A stretch of DNA of 64,000 nucleotides from Hofstenia miamia (lineage: Eukaryota; Xenacoelomorpha; Acoela; Hofsteniidae), in the NCBI GenBank assembly GCA_900660155.1, contig CABFPE010000097.1, positions 201,738-265,737 of the forward strand, read 5' to 3'. The notes beneath the pieces were generated by a model. It was given only the letters and a program-made list of their open reading frames with translations, had not been told where the DNA came from and made no database searches. This document shows positions 11,900-23,503 of the stretch, piece after piece. How positions within the stretch are numbered: the stretch's first letter is position 1; each line of letters opens with the position of its first letter. The position numbers and the translations under genes are program-made.

Positions 11900-13003
11900 C
11901 ATTATGCATGTGTTTCATTTATCAAAGTACATGATGTATGTACCCAAAATCCCTTTTTATCCCATATTCTTTAAAAAAATAATTTTCTGGTATTCCCTAA
12001 TAGTTCCTGGAATAAATTTTATAATGCTTTTTTTGTTCTTTGTTCAATCAAATTTTTTTAATTTCGATTCCCTCATGGTTATTGGAAAATCATGTACTTC
12101 CTATAAGCTGTTTCAACTGCTGCTATTGAAACACGTATTTTTTTTAGCTAATTTCTCAAGTGTACAAGGAATTGGAAAGTTTTCATAAGTAATGATTTTG
12201 TGAAAATTGGCAAAATCAATTTTTCATTCCATTTCGGATTTCAATTTTGCATTGCAGTGATAACGTGGCAGGTTTTCATACATATTAATCTCTCTGATTT
12301 GCTTTAATGCTTCACAATGAATTGGAAAAGTTCGCTCAAGCAGTAGCCTTTCAGAATTGCGTTCCATGATTTAGATAATCCCAAACAAATTTTATTACAT
12401 TTACTGACACAATCTGCAAATGATTCATAGTATAAAAATCTGAAAAACCATGTCTAATTGGATTTGTCCATTTTGGTGAAATGCATGCCATAAAACCCAC
12501 AGTTTCATTATAGAATATTGGAAACCACTAACTTTTTATGCGATGATGCATCAAACGCACGGGATAGTAGTAGCTTTGTAATTCTATGCCGTAGAACTGC
12601 CTAGAGATATTTATCATTAATCAAATTTTTGTTCATGCTAATCCCCAACTTATAATAATGTTAACCACTACGAAATATTGAAAAAAGATTATTGCAAATG
12701 TCAAAAACTTTTTGCAATTTTATTAAATAGATACTTGTCATTTGATGCTGCTGATAATTTGCTGGGAATGCCAGCAGGATTTGTTGGAAACATCAACAGT
12801 GTGATGCTCTCTCGAATTCAAATATATTCATGGAAAATATTCTGGAAATGGCAATGCTAATCTGCTGTTTGCAAAGATAGACTCAATAGTCATTAAATAA
12901 TGACATCATAATTTGTATGCGATATTTTTTATTTTTAATTTGAATTTGTAAACTCCTTGAAGTTGGACTTATATTTTACAATAATTGTGAATTTGTTATA
13001 GAT
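11900..13003. other. PMS2: Upstream flank of PMS2
   Basis: No coding exon was recognised. TTGTTATAG just before the PMS2 ATG could be a splice acceptor at 13001 closing a 5' leader intron, with exon text AT then ATG. No obvious TATA element is visible in this AT-rich stretch. Confidence 0.35.
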
Positions 13004-13209
13004 ATGAGTGTACGTTCACTTGACACTGATTCTGTTAATAAGATCTGTCTGGGACAAGTGGTGGTGTCATTGTGTGGTGCTGTAAAAGAAATCGTCGAGA
13101 ATAGTTTAGATGCTAACGCCACCTACATTGAAATTAAATTTAAAGAAAACGGTGTTGACTTGATTGAAGTAGTAGATAATGGCAAAGGAATTATTGAAAG
13201 TGACTTTGA
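13004..13209 (+). CDS. PMS2: PMS2 exon 1 (ATPase motifs I and II)
   Basis: Encodes the first 68 residues with two bases left over. The donor is GA|GTGAGT at 13210. The Glu-Asn pair of motif I and the DNGKG loop are here. An upstream non-coding leader exon is possible. Confidence 0.9.
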
Positions 13210-16200
13210 GTGAGTATCTTACATATTTTATCTACAATATTCTATTTAAGCTTATACATAATGTTGTTGTTTTTGGACTTTGCTTGCATTCTTTAGTTTC
13301 ATTTAAAATATTAGCAAAGAAATCTTCAACAATGTGTATATATACAATTAGAGTTAATTGATTAAATTTGCTGCTAAAAACACGATTAACAATCGACGTG
13401 GGATTCCCTCCTAAAAATTCTAAAAATCCTTTATAGAAAAATATCAGAAATGCTAATTGGATTTTTAGAATGAATTGCTACAAAATACGTTGATGCAATA
13501 ATATATTCATTAAATTTTTGATTCAATCATTGTGTAGTATTACTGTACGTAAACAACACGTATTTGTAACATTGTTAATGCGTTTCTAAAAATGTCTGGT
13601 TCATTTACAGACATGTATAAAAACGTACACTATATGAATTAAATAAAAACATAATCGCTATAGAAACTATAAAAATAACTATCAAATATGCACCCTGGTC
13701 TGTAAACTTGACAACCGATGATCAACATAACATTATAAACAATAAAACAAATGAATTCATGCATAACATAAGGATTAAATTTCTTGTAAACAAGAACATA
13801 CACTCTTAATAAATCTACCATCTATTTAGAATATCAGACAGTAAACCCGTGTTAAGATCTATATGAAATTGGGTTCTTATACGACTTGCATAAATAAGTA
13901 TATATAATTATATAATTATTGCAAAATAATTTAATTTAATGTAATTTCGTGTAATTATTTCCTAACAGTTTGCGATATCGGCACTACATGTATATCCATA
14001 AAACCGAGGTCAGTAAGTATGTATTATAAGTATGCACTAAGGCGTTATAATTTGAAAGTCAATTACGTCATCTTTTATAACTATTATATAATGCAGGATA
14101 TAACATAGTATAATAAATAATAATATAATTATATCCTATAAAGGTGATTATGTAATTTATAATTGCTTAATTTAGAACATTATGCAAATTAAGTATCCAT
14201 TGAAAAGGCAAAACTCACCTAAAAATAAGAAGTAATTTGATATAAGAAGTTTTGGATTACTTATAAGAGTTTTAATCATCGAGACATGGAAATACGTTTT
14301 TAATAGAATTATTAGAAATTCCATGAAAAATTTCTTGAAGATCTGCTCAAATGTATGCAATAATTTTCTTGAATCCACTAACTACTTTTTGCCAATTCCA
14401 GATTCTTTCAATTGTATTCAGAGAGTTAAGGAAAAAGACAAAGAAGGTTAATGATTAAGAAAGTTAAATTCTCAAATTAGATTATTTTTCAACTTTACAA
14501 AGTATGCAATTCATCAGTGCAGATTATGAGTCTAGATATTTCAAGACCACAAATGCCTTAATAGCATCTCCTTCTAAAAGAGTACGATTTTCATTAACAA
14601 AATGTCCTGCCACGGCGAAGTTGAGCTGGTATAATGAAATGTTTCAGATTTCCAGAACTTAAAAGACTTTGCTTATCTATATTACAAGAAATTCAATGTA
14701 GAACAAAATGATATGCATTATACAGGACTATACATTTTAAAATCAAAATATTACCTGCATCAGGAAAGTTTATTGACAATACCAGTTTGGCGGCAGCGAT
14801 GAAAATGCGTCAGCGGTGAAAATACGGCTTTTTACGCCGATATATATATACATGTAATTTAATTTCAAAAATAATTTCTAGTGTATCACCAATCCAGTAT
14901 AATAGAAGTATTATTACTTTTATTACAAAAATAAAATATTTTATTCCATTCATTATCTTAGAAGTACTGTATTGAAATAATCACGTGGGCTTTCGGGTCT
15001 ACTTGCAGTGCTCATTGGTAGGCCAAGTGAACAGCGTTAATCAGCATGACAAAAGTCCTGACCCAACCCCATCCGACCGTTACCGGTTGACTGGCTTACC
15101 AACCGACCAATCGGGTCGAACCGGTTACATCTCTGATGACATTGCAGCTAAATTTTAAAATAATTTACAACAGTTGACGAAATATATCATGAAGAAATAT
15201 CATATAACTTCATATCATAGGACTTCGACTGCTACCAGGCGAGGTCTTTTATGCTTTAGATCAATTCAACCTCAATAGAGCTTCTAGTAAAGACAATATT
15301 TCAAGTTTACTATACAAGAAAGCATCACATATTCTTGTTGAACCACTTTTTTACATTGCAAACGCTTCCAATTTCCATACTTCTTGGAAACAACATTGTC
15401 TGCCTGATTCAAAAAACTATTCCAGCTGCTCCCTCAAAGATTTGTTATCCAGCCTATGAAATCTTATCTAATTCGAGTTTTTGGATTTCCTCAATGCGCC
15501 TGCAGTCCTGGTCCATCAACAAATTATGCACTTATTGCTCTTATTGATCAAGTTTCTACGTTAGTTGATGATGATTGCTTCAAGGATATTGTTATCGAAA
15601 CCCCATACTCGTTTACATATAAAATGTTAGATTGTAGCTTTCCATCTATATTTGTGGCATGGATTTCTAGCTACCTCACTAATAGAAATTGAGCTGTAAT
15701 AGTTGTAAAGTACCTTGTAAATCAGGTGGAACACAAGGTTCTATATTGGGCGTACTCTCTTTCGATGATGCCCGATGGTAACTGAGAATCGAGGGTTAAC
15801 TGTTATCTACCTAAATATATCTGTAAATATTATTCGCAAAATTTACTAGGCTTCCTCTCATATCATTTGGCAGAATTTAATCAGATTTACAATGAACTCT
15901 GATAAGGCTTTGTTAACGTGTTATTCGTCCTCCAACCTTGCAATCTTTCTGGACTTTACAATTCAATTATTTTTTTCAATATTTTTTCTCAAGCTGATGT
16001 TTGTTTTTCCGTTGACCCTGCATACTACTTTCTTGACTTGATTAAATCTCAGGCAAAAGCTCAAGATCTTTCCATAAATTGAGATGACGAGAGTTGTTTA
16101 AATTAAATACCGAATGGCACATCAACTGCTTAATTGCTTTCTCTGTCATTTTTTTAAAATTAGACACATGTGAAATGTGCGATGCAGTAAGATAATCAAA

Positions 16201-19200
16201 TGATTTGTATTACCACGTTTACAATAAATCTATTACATTTTTAGGAACTTCTTAGCTATTGTTAAATGTTGATGTTTGATGAACCTTACAATGGATATTT
16301 ACTCTTTACATCAGTTCTAGGCATTCTTCGAAAGGCCTATATCCNCTTTCTGGACTTTACAATTCAATTATTTTTTTCAATATTTTTTCTCAAGCTGATG
16401 TTTGTTTTTCCGTTGACCCTGCATACTACTTTCCTGACTTGATTAAATCTCAGACAAAAGCTCAAGATCTTTCCATAAATTGAGATGACTGGAGTTGTTT
16501 AAATTAAATACCCAATGACACATCAACTGCTTAATTGCTTTCTCTGTCATTTTTTAAAATTAGACATGTGAAATGTGCGATGCAGTAAGATAATCAAATC
16601 ATTTGTATTACCACGTTTACAATAAATCTATTACATTTTTAGGAACTTCTTACCTATTTTAAAATGATGTTTCCTGAACTTTACAATAGATATNAAATAT
16701 TATTCGCAAAATTTACTAGGCTTCCTCTCATATCATTTGGCAGAATTTAATCAGATTTACAATGAACTCTGATAAGGCTTTGTTAACGTGTTATTCGTCC
16801 TCCAACCTTGCAATCTTTCTGGACTTTACAATTCAATTATTTTTTTCAATATTTTTTCTCAAGCTGATGTTTGTTTTTCCGTTGACCCTGCATACTACTT
16901 TCTTGACTTGATTAAATCTCAGGCAAAAGCTCAAGATCTTTCCATAAATTGAGATGACGAGAGTTGTTTAAATTAAATACCGAATGGCACATCAACTGCT
17001 TAATTGCTTTCTCTGTCATTTTTTTAAAATTAGACACATGTGAAATGTGCGATGCAGTAAGATAATCAAATGATTTGTATTACCACGTTTACAATAAATC
17101 TATTACATTTTTAGGAACTTCTTAGCTATTGTTAAATGTTGATGTTTGATGAACCTTACAATGGATATTTACTCTTTACATCAGTTCTAGGCATTCTTCG
17201 AAAGGCCTATATCCATTATCACATTAATGTTTTGTAATTTTTCACAATTAATACTAAATGCAATTGGATTTTTTGTATATGAAAAATTCAATTAATTTTT
17301 GTAATGATTTTAGCTATAAATCATTGCAAATACGCAAAATGTGAATTTGATTAAAGAGTTTGAAATAGCCCTTAACTAAGTTATTTGTCGCCATTCCGAG
17401 TGTGTCAATGCTTTGAATTACTTCCTAATAGCTGCTTTTGTAACACAAATCCTTTGATATCTTTTTGAAAGATTTAACAATTTTCACTTCTCATTAAGTT
17501 TATGACTGACTTTTGCTAATATTCAGCTGAACAAAATAGATACGAAATCTGCATCGGTTCGTGTTACTGACCATACCTTTAAATTATTCTGTTGAATTAA
17601 TAATTGTATTGATAGTTGACAGTTTAAGTTAGGAATTTCACATCAATACATCCGAAAAAAATTGTAAATTTTTCAGTGGTCGATGAATTTCATTTTCAAA
17701 GGTTTTACCTGCCAAGCATGAGCTTTGTACTTACAAACATCAAGTCAAGCTTCTAAGTAAACACATTTTTTTGCTAAAAATTGTAAATCTTATTGCTAGG
17801 AAATTGTATTATGTATCCACACAATTTTTGGAAAACTAGTAATCAACTTTTTTAGTGGAATTGCACAAAAACACCATACCTCAAAGTTGGAGACATTCTC
17901 TGATTTGTCGTCGGTAGGAACATTTGGATTTCGTGGAGAAGCCCTGAGTGCATTAGCGATGCTTAGCACATTAACTATTTCAACTAAGCATGCATCTAAC
18001 ATGGACGCATATAGATTAAGCTTCGATCACTCTGGCCTGCTCACGTCGAAGGAGGTCACTGCTCGAGAGTGTGGCACTACTGTGTCAGTATCATGTTTAT
18101 TTTCAACTCTTCCTGTTCGCAGAAAAGAACTGAAGAAGCATTCCACAAAAGAATATGCTAAATGCCTTGCAGTTTTGCAGGTAATTTTATTACTCTAACC
18201 CCTATGATAGTAAATGGTTAAGATAATAAAGCTAGAGACTGCCCAGAAGTTAAGATATATTTTTGAACTATAGTTGGTGAGTACTATTTACTAGATAAGT
18301 GCTGTTTAAAATCTGATATTGTAGAAGAAACTTCTGCAGACTTTCAAGAGGCTATTAATCAAAACGAGTATGAAAAAATTTTATTTTGAAAATTTTGAAG
18401 ATACTGTCAATTGTGTTCTTTAGATAACATGAGATGTTTTATTGTAGGCATTAAGAATTATTTGAGATCTGTTTTAATGATTTTTGTTAATTTACATTGA
18501 GCTTTTTTGATTTTTTTTAGTTTTTAAATTCACTCTAGGCAAATGTTTGGTATCACATTTTGAAATTTGTGTTTATATTTCTTAGTGATGTTTTGTAAAT
18601 GAACGCATTCTTTATGTATAGACTTTCTCTTACAATGCAAAACTGTGTTGCGATTCCCAGCTGCCTTAAACTTTCAATATGCCTCTTCACTAAATGTTTT
18701 GATCCTTTCAAGATTTCAAATTACACAACTGTTATCCGAACTTCCACCTATTATTATCGTTTAAAAGGAGTATTGAATGCTTTTAAATTTAATTTAATGA
18801 AAATCAGTTTATTTTACTGGACTCAACTGTGAAAACTTTTAAGCAAAATTTCATTTTTCTTGTGTCACTTGATTTATGTTTCCCATTTGATATTGCATGA
18901 GGAGGTGAGACCCAGAGGAGCCTAACTGCATAAAGTCAAGAAAATTACTCTTAAATTGCTGACACTTTTTTGGGATATGCAAGACAGTTTGACCTTTATT
19001 TTAGGTGCAATTTTGGTATGATAATTTCTAGGCTTGTCGTTGTGTGGATTTTTTTCACACAACAACGAACACAACACAACAGTAAAAGATTGTTGTGTCA
19101 CACAATAACACAACAGAGTAAAAAATGTATTTAAGTGTCCATCAAAAAAGAGGCTCAACGAGTGCAAGTTCTTAGCCATGCTATACCTATTTTTTGAGTA

Positions 19201-21448
19201 ACAAATTATACATTTTCAAATTGAAAATACCGGGACCAAGAAACAAAGCACGGGACGGGACCAATTTAAATTAATATTTGCTCTTAAAAACACACGATCG
19301 CATACTTTCCAGCTTGTCATATGAACTGTTTCATTTAATTGTTTCAAAAAGTTGACCTTTTTTAAGTGAACGATAGGTTTTATATTTATATTGGCGGTGA
19401 AACTAGACATCTTATGACATGGGAATGCATAAACTCTTAAAAGAGTTTTAAAAATCCTTAGCAACAAAAGCTGTAAAAGGTAGAGAAAGTACCTATTCAA
19501 AATATGGCAGGATATTCATTTATTAGGCTTTTGTATATCTCGCAATTTCTGAATTATTTCTTAGTGATTTTTTCAATATTTTTTAATAGCCCAAGTACGC
19601 ATGTAAAGTTGTTAATCTAGAAATGCGATTTATCACTTTTTCTGTTGAAATTCATTTTGCATGCATCAGGATATATTTTTATAAGCAATCACCAATGCAG
19701 TTTAGGGTTATGCCTTGTGCTGTCGTTCGGTCAAGTTCGTGGTGATGAATTCATGTGGAATGAAGAAAAAATCGATTGTGTTCACAACGCCCGGGAAGCA
19801 GGCCTCGTTTAAAGACACTTATATTTTATTGTTCGGAGTGAAAGAGGCTAATGATCTTGTACCTTTTGAGCTTTTCGACTTGGACTCTGAAATCCTTGAA
19901 TCAATGAATCTCTCTTTGCAGCAGTATACCGAAGTGAAGGAATCCTTCCAAATAACCGGCTTCATTTCTCACTGTGCTCATGGGCGTGGGAGACCCGCTC
20001 AAAACAGACAATTCTTTTATATCAATCAGCGTCCGATTGATTATTCCAAATTGTATAAAACTGTGCAAAGTGTTTATCAGGTGTTTAACCACTCACAGTA
20101 TCCTGCAATATATTTGGAGTTCACAATGGAAAGTGGCACTTTTGACATCAACGTTACTCCTGATAAAAGAACGATTTATCTGAAGTATGAGAAAATAGTT
20201 TTGGCAATCATCTCCCATTCGTTAAAAACACTGTTTGAAGGATTAGTTGAAGAACAGAATCCTAATGATTCATTGAATCAATCGAAACTGATACTTGAAG
20301 AGTCGAAATTAGATTTCTCTATGACAAGCGGTGTTAATTTTCCTATCATTACTTCTTCAAGTAATGATAATTCAAACATTGTCGATAATGGGAAGCAGGC
20401 TGAAATCCAGCTTTCGAAAAATTCGATCAATTCTGAGAAAAAAGCTTCAATTGAAGTGCCTGTTAGCAGGGTGGTATCCTCTGAATCTAGTAGTATTTCT
20501 TCACCTCTTTCAGATATCAAATGTAATACTTTCCTAAGTGGAAGATCGATTAATCAGGCCACCAAGATTCTTCCTGAGGGTGTAGCCTCGCAGTTACTTC
20601 AAACGACTCCCAATCTATCACAAGGCAAAAAGCGCGCTTTACAAGAAATCAATGCTGAGGAAGTGATTGATTTTAAGCAACCAAAATTAAGTCAGACTTT
20701 AAAAGAAGTACAGATTTCCTTTTGCTATGACAGAATTTCGAGGTTTTACACGGACAAGTGTTATATTTTAAAGCCTTCCGAAATAGAGGGTAGACGTTTT
20801 AAAAGCAATTCAGTTGGTGACGAAGAGGCTGAAGGAGAGCTGAAGCGCTCTTTTACGAAAACGATGTTTACTCAGCTAGAACCAATTGGTCAATTCAATT
20901 TGGGTTTCATTATTGGTAGACATCTTGATGATATTTTTATCATCGATCAACATGCTGCTGATGAAAAGAAAAACTATGAAACTTTTCGTGATGAATTAGA
21001 TATTCCCACTCAAAGTCTTTTACAACCATTAGAACTTGAGCTATCAGCTGCTAACCAGGAAATTCTTAAGCAACATATTGAAGTTTTTAGAAGGAATGGC
21101 TTTGGAATTCAATTTAACGAGGATTCCGAATGTAACCTGGCTAACAGAGTTTCACTGATTTCAATGCCTGCCTCCAGAAACTGGCAGTTTGGACCAGCGG
21201 ATGTTGAAGAGATGATATTCTTGCTCAGCGAGTGTTCTGATCCAAGGATCATTAATACGTTGCGTCCAAGTAAAGTTCACCAAATGCTTGCTTCGAGGGC
21301 TTGTAGAAAGTCAATCATGATCGGTCAGTCCCTTACCTTACGAAATATGAAACAAATTTTGACGAACATGGCATATCTTGAACAACCTTGGAATTGTCCC
21401 CACGGAAGGCCTACTATGAGACATTTAGCTAATTTACTTTTATTGTAA
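13004..21448 (+). CDS. PMS2: PMS2, MutL-family mismatch repair endonuclease subunit (whole gene)
   Basis: PMS2 pairs with MLH1 to form MutL-alpha, an ATPase and nicking endonuclease in nuclear mismatch repair. Three exons (13004-13209, 17856-18180, 19706-21448) join in frame to about 757 residues; human PMS2 has 862. The N-terminal GHKL ATPase has motif I at about residues 26-37 ([12 protein letters not shown]; Glu29, Asn33), DNGKG at 58-62 and GFRGEAL at 93-99. The variable linker spans roughly 350-560. The C-terminal endonuclease motif [12 protein letters not shown] starts at Asp591, and the second metal-site motif [10 protein letters not shown] at Cys741. The motif DQHA(X)2E marks PMS2 and separates it from PMS1 and MLH1. 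The start ATG aligns close to the human motif spacing but lacks the longer human leader. All key residues look intact. Confidence 0.95.
15240..15770 (+). mobile_element. Decayed LINE reverse transcriptase fragment
   Basis: Reading across frames, the RT fingers region is recognisable ([16 protein letters not shown] then a conserved Trp-Lys near [13 protein letters not shown]), followed by [10 protein letters not shown] and GTQGSILG at 15728-15751, the counterpart of GVPQGSILG in Jockey/CR1/I-type LINEs. It contains stops and frame changes and lacks the endonuclease, the catalytic FADD box and the 3' end. It sits in the sense direction inside PMS2 intron 1. Clade assignment is tentative. Confidence 0.7.
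15825..16344. repeat. Duplicated block, copy 1 (likely unmerged contig overlap)
   Basis: These 520 bp reappear at 16695-17214 with no difference seen by eye, offset 870 bp. Copy 1 stops exactly at a single N (16345). Confidence 0.85.
16346..16693. repeat. Diverged third copy between two single-N joins
   Basis: This block matches 15945-16296 with scattered substitutions and small indels (for example GATGACTGGAG against GATGACGAGAG). It is bounded by single N at 16345 and 16694. It looks like the alternative allele placed between two copies of the first. Confidence 0.8.
16695..17214. repeat. Duplicated block, copy 2
   Basis: Starts immediately after the N at 16694 and repeats 15825-16344. After 17214 the unique intron sequence continues. 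Confidence 0.85.
17856..18180 (+). CDS. PMS2: PMS2 exon 2 (ATP lid, GFRGEAL motif)
   Basis: The acceptor is CTTTTTTAG at 17855. One base completes the Asp codon, then [10 protein letters not shown] leads into [14 protein letters not shown], and GTTVSV closes the ATP-binding fold. It ends TTGCAG|GTAATT in phase 0. KHHTSK is the conserved ATP-lid sequence of MutL proteins. Confidence 0.93.
18181..19705 (+). other. PMS2: PMS2 intron 2
   Basis: A 1.5-kb intron with no coding signal. It contains the TTGTGT/ACACAA palindrome cluster listed at 19036-19115. Confidence 0.75.
19036..19115. repeat. TTGTGT/ACACAA palindrome cluster
   Basis: TCGTTGTGTG and CACACAACAACGA form a stem with a T-rich loop, and TTGTTGTGTCACACAATAA is itself nearly self-complementary. 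The cluster begins AGGCTTGTC, a word that also starts the MITE at 58705, so this may be the end of an old hAT-like element. Confidence 0.45.
19706..21448 (+). CDS. PMS2: PMS2 exon 3 (S5 fold, linker, endonuclease domain)
   Basis: The acceptor GCAGTTTAG precedes GGT, so exon 2 ...VLQ joins [10 protein letters not shown]. One exon codes 580 residues: the transducer domain with [16 protein letters not shown] and INVTPDKR, the whole linker, and the complete C-terminal domain with DQHAADE and CPHGRP, ending ANLLLL before TAA. Vertebrates split this region over many exons. No canonical AATAAA was seen in the first 100 bases after the stop. Confidence 0.95.
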   Translation, partial: GYALCCRSVKFVVMNSCGMKKKSIVFTTPGKQASFKDTYILLFGVKEANDLVPFELFDLDSEILESMNLSLQQYTEVKESFQITGFISHCAHGRGRPAQNRQFFYINQRPIDYSKLYKTVQSVYQVFNHSQYPAIYLEFTMESGTFDINVTPDKRTIYLKYEKIVLAIISHSLKTLFEGLVEEQNPNDSLNQSKLILEESKLDFSMTSGVNFPIITSSSNDNSNIVDNGKQAEIQLSKNSINSEKKASIEVPVSRVVSSESSSISSPLSDIKCNTFLSGRSINQATKILPEGVASQLLQTTPNLSQGKKRALQEINAEEVIDFKQPKLSQTLKEVQISFCYDRISRFYTDKCYILKPSEIEGRRFKSNSVGDEEAEGELKRSFTKTMFTQLEPIGQFNLGFIIGRHLDDIFIIDQHAADEKKNYETFRDELDIPTQSLLQPLELELSAANQEILKQHIEVFRRNGFGIQFNEDSECNLANRVSLISMPASRNWQFGPADVEEMIFLLSECSDPRIINTLRPSKVHQMLASRACRKSIMIGQSLTLRNMKQILTNMAYLEQPWNCPHGRPTMRHLANLLLL

Positions 21449-23462
21449 TATTAGGCTTATAAATTTTGTCATTTTGTGATTTTTTAAAATAGATATTTTT
21501 TATTAAGAGCTCTATTTGATATTTGTTTTCAAATGCGATATCTATTTGATTTTGTTAGCTTTGTAGTCCGTCTTTAAGTCTCGCTTTATAATGTTTTATG
21601 AAATTTAATGTAGCATGCATAGCTTCATTTGCTAAATGGGGCGTATTATTATTAGCGTTTCTAATGTATAATCTGCGACAATTTATCGAAAGAACTCGTT
21701 AAAATGATGGGTGGGAAGGGATTTCAATTTCTAGTTGATTAATTTTTAACACAATTTATAACTTGTTGACTTGACTCAACAGATAAAGTATTTGTTCACA
21801 GCAGCAATTCAGCAACTTTCGCATCTGGTGTACAATTTTAACCTTTTGTTGTTCCAGTTATTTATCACCAACTAGCTGGTTTTCCGCTAGTCGCAAATGT
21901 CGGAAATTAGTTGTCAAAACGGTTGTTGATTAAGAATTATTCTGAAATCCGAAATGCCTTTATCTCTAAATTTGCCGAATGCATTTTTACTTAATAACTT
22001 ATTTCAGTGAATCCCAACAATAAAGAGCCGATTTGCAACAATAGCAAGCCGGTTGGCAAAAATCCAAATCCAAAAGTTTTGTTATAAACCACGGCTTGTG
22101 CACCAAGAGGAATTTTTTGAATAACTTTGAGCGCAGTTTTCACAAAAGCAGCTTTTTATCACTGAAATGCTACATAAAATTTGGATCAAATGTTTTATAA
22201 ATTCTTTAACATACTATAATGACTTGATTTTTACATTTCATGATCCATTTTGTTAATGCATTTCTAGCAAAACTGCAATCAAATACACTTGGGGTCCCCA
22301 GTTACTCCATTGTAATTACTGATTTATTATATTTTTGTAGCTTTTCAGAGTTCTAGAATATTGCTTTACAAAATATAAAAATAGTTTTTAAGAAATAACC
22401 AGGAGTGTAAAATTTTAAATTATTTAAGAATTCCGCATTACCTAACGCTAACGACCCCATGGCATTTAGAGGGTTAAGTGCATTTGGTGTTGTTAAAGAA
22501 CCAGGATTGTTTGCAATTAGACACACTGTCAAAGGCAGGGGTGTTTAAACCAAAAAATTAGGAATGGATTTTTACACCATGTTATGCGATTAACGTCTAG
22601 GGAATTTTTTCCGTATGTTCAAAAACTTTCTGAATGACTGTCTACATCTATGTAATTTAGATGAAACTATAAAGAAATAATGTTTGTGAAAAACAAGTAA
22701 TGTTAATAAAAAACATTCAAAATAATACCTGAAAGAAAATAAATTATATTATTTTTCCAAGAACTGTCTGAAAAAAATTATTCATATCATTGTATTACTG
22801 CGAAGCCCTAAACAGCCAGTTTCTATGCATTGCTCATTTCGTTTTTTAGTTTTGTCATAGATTTAGTAATAAATGATTACGCACATTAATACATTAAATT
22901 CCCATTTTAATTCTGAGTTTTGCATGTTAAGTAAACATTTTCTATTTCTCATTTAGTGGTTGATTTGGGAATATGGCGCCATTTCTCAAAAGTTTTGTTA
23001 GGTTTAATTAATTGTTGCGATTAATTTCAATATGATAAATGCGGTAATTTTCTAAATTCAGAATTGGTCATAAAAAGGTTCTCTTAGAAAATATTGTGAT
23101 TTCTAGAGAGGTTAGCGTTACATTTTTCATGTAATAAGTTTGCTCCATCATAAGGCAATCGTCTATAATTTTCGCTCATCCCCAATAAGTTTTTATTATT
23201 ATTTAAATTTTCGTAAAAATATTGGTCACAAACTTTTATGCGTTTCAGCTTCATTTTTAATAGTGTAGAATTTATTAAAGGTTGAGTAAATGTAATTTAA
23301 TTATGCATCTCTTGTTAACCCCAATAAAGATTTTTATTTTTCTTTCAAGGTTATTATCAAGGCGATGCGTTCGCCTTCATTATTAGACAATGTGTTTATG
23401 CTACAAATATTAATAAATTTGAATGTTATGACTTCACGCTAGATGGCATACAAGTATGTATG

Positions 23463-23470
<8 letters not shown>
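21449..23470. other. Intergenic stretch after PMS2
   Basis: It carries the presumed PMS2 3' untranslated region, then AT-rich DNA with no recognised gene. GGGGTCCCC at about 22292 and AGAGGGTTAAG near 22468 are isolated transposon-end-like words without a partner end. Confidence 0.5.

Positions 23471-23500
<30 letters not shown>
23471..23500. repeat. TA microsatellite, left flank of P element
   Basis: An uninterrupted (TA)n run abuts the left terminal repeat; a matching TA run follows the right end (25886-25903). The element thus appears to have entered a TA tract, which hides its target duplication. Confidence 0.9.

Positions 23501-23503
<3 letters not shown>

Larger units (their letters stand above)
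13210..17855 (+). other. PMS2: PMS2 intron 1
   Basis: This 4.6-kb intron, by the present assembly, holds a decayed LINE (15240-15770), a GGGTTGG-type repeat scrap at about 15040-15140, and a duplicated block around two single-N joins. Its true length is probably about 0.9 kb less, if the duplicate is an artefact. A small tandem pair of a GCAGCGATGAAAATGC-like word is at about 14792-14825. Confidence 0.7.

Noticed and set aside
11697-11974. Open frames across the first TA run and gap
   Set aside because: They consist of TA-repeat codons and unknown bases.
15825-17214. Tandem array as a biological satellite
   Set aside because: Exact identity plus single-N joins at copy borders fits an assembly artefact better.
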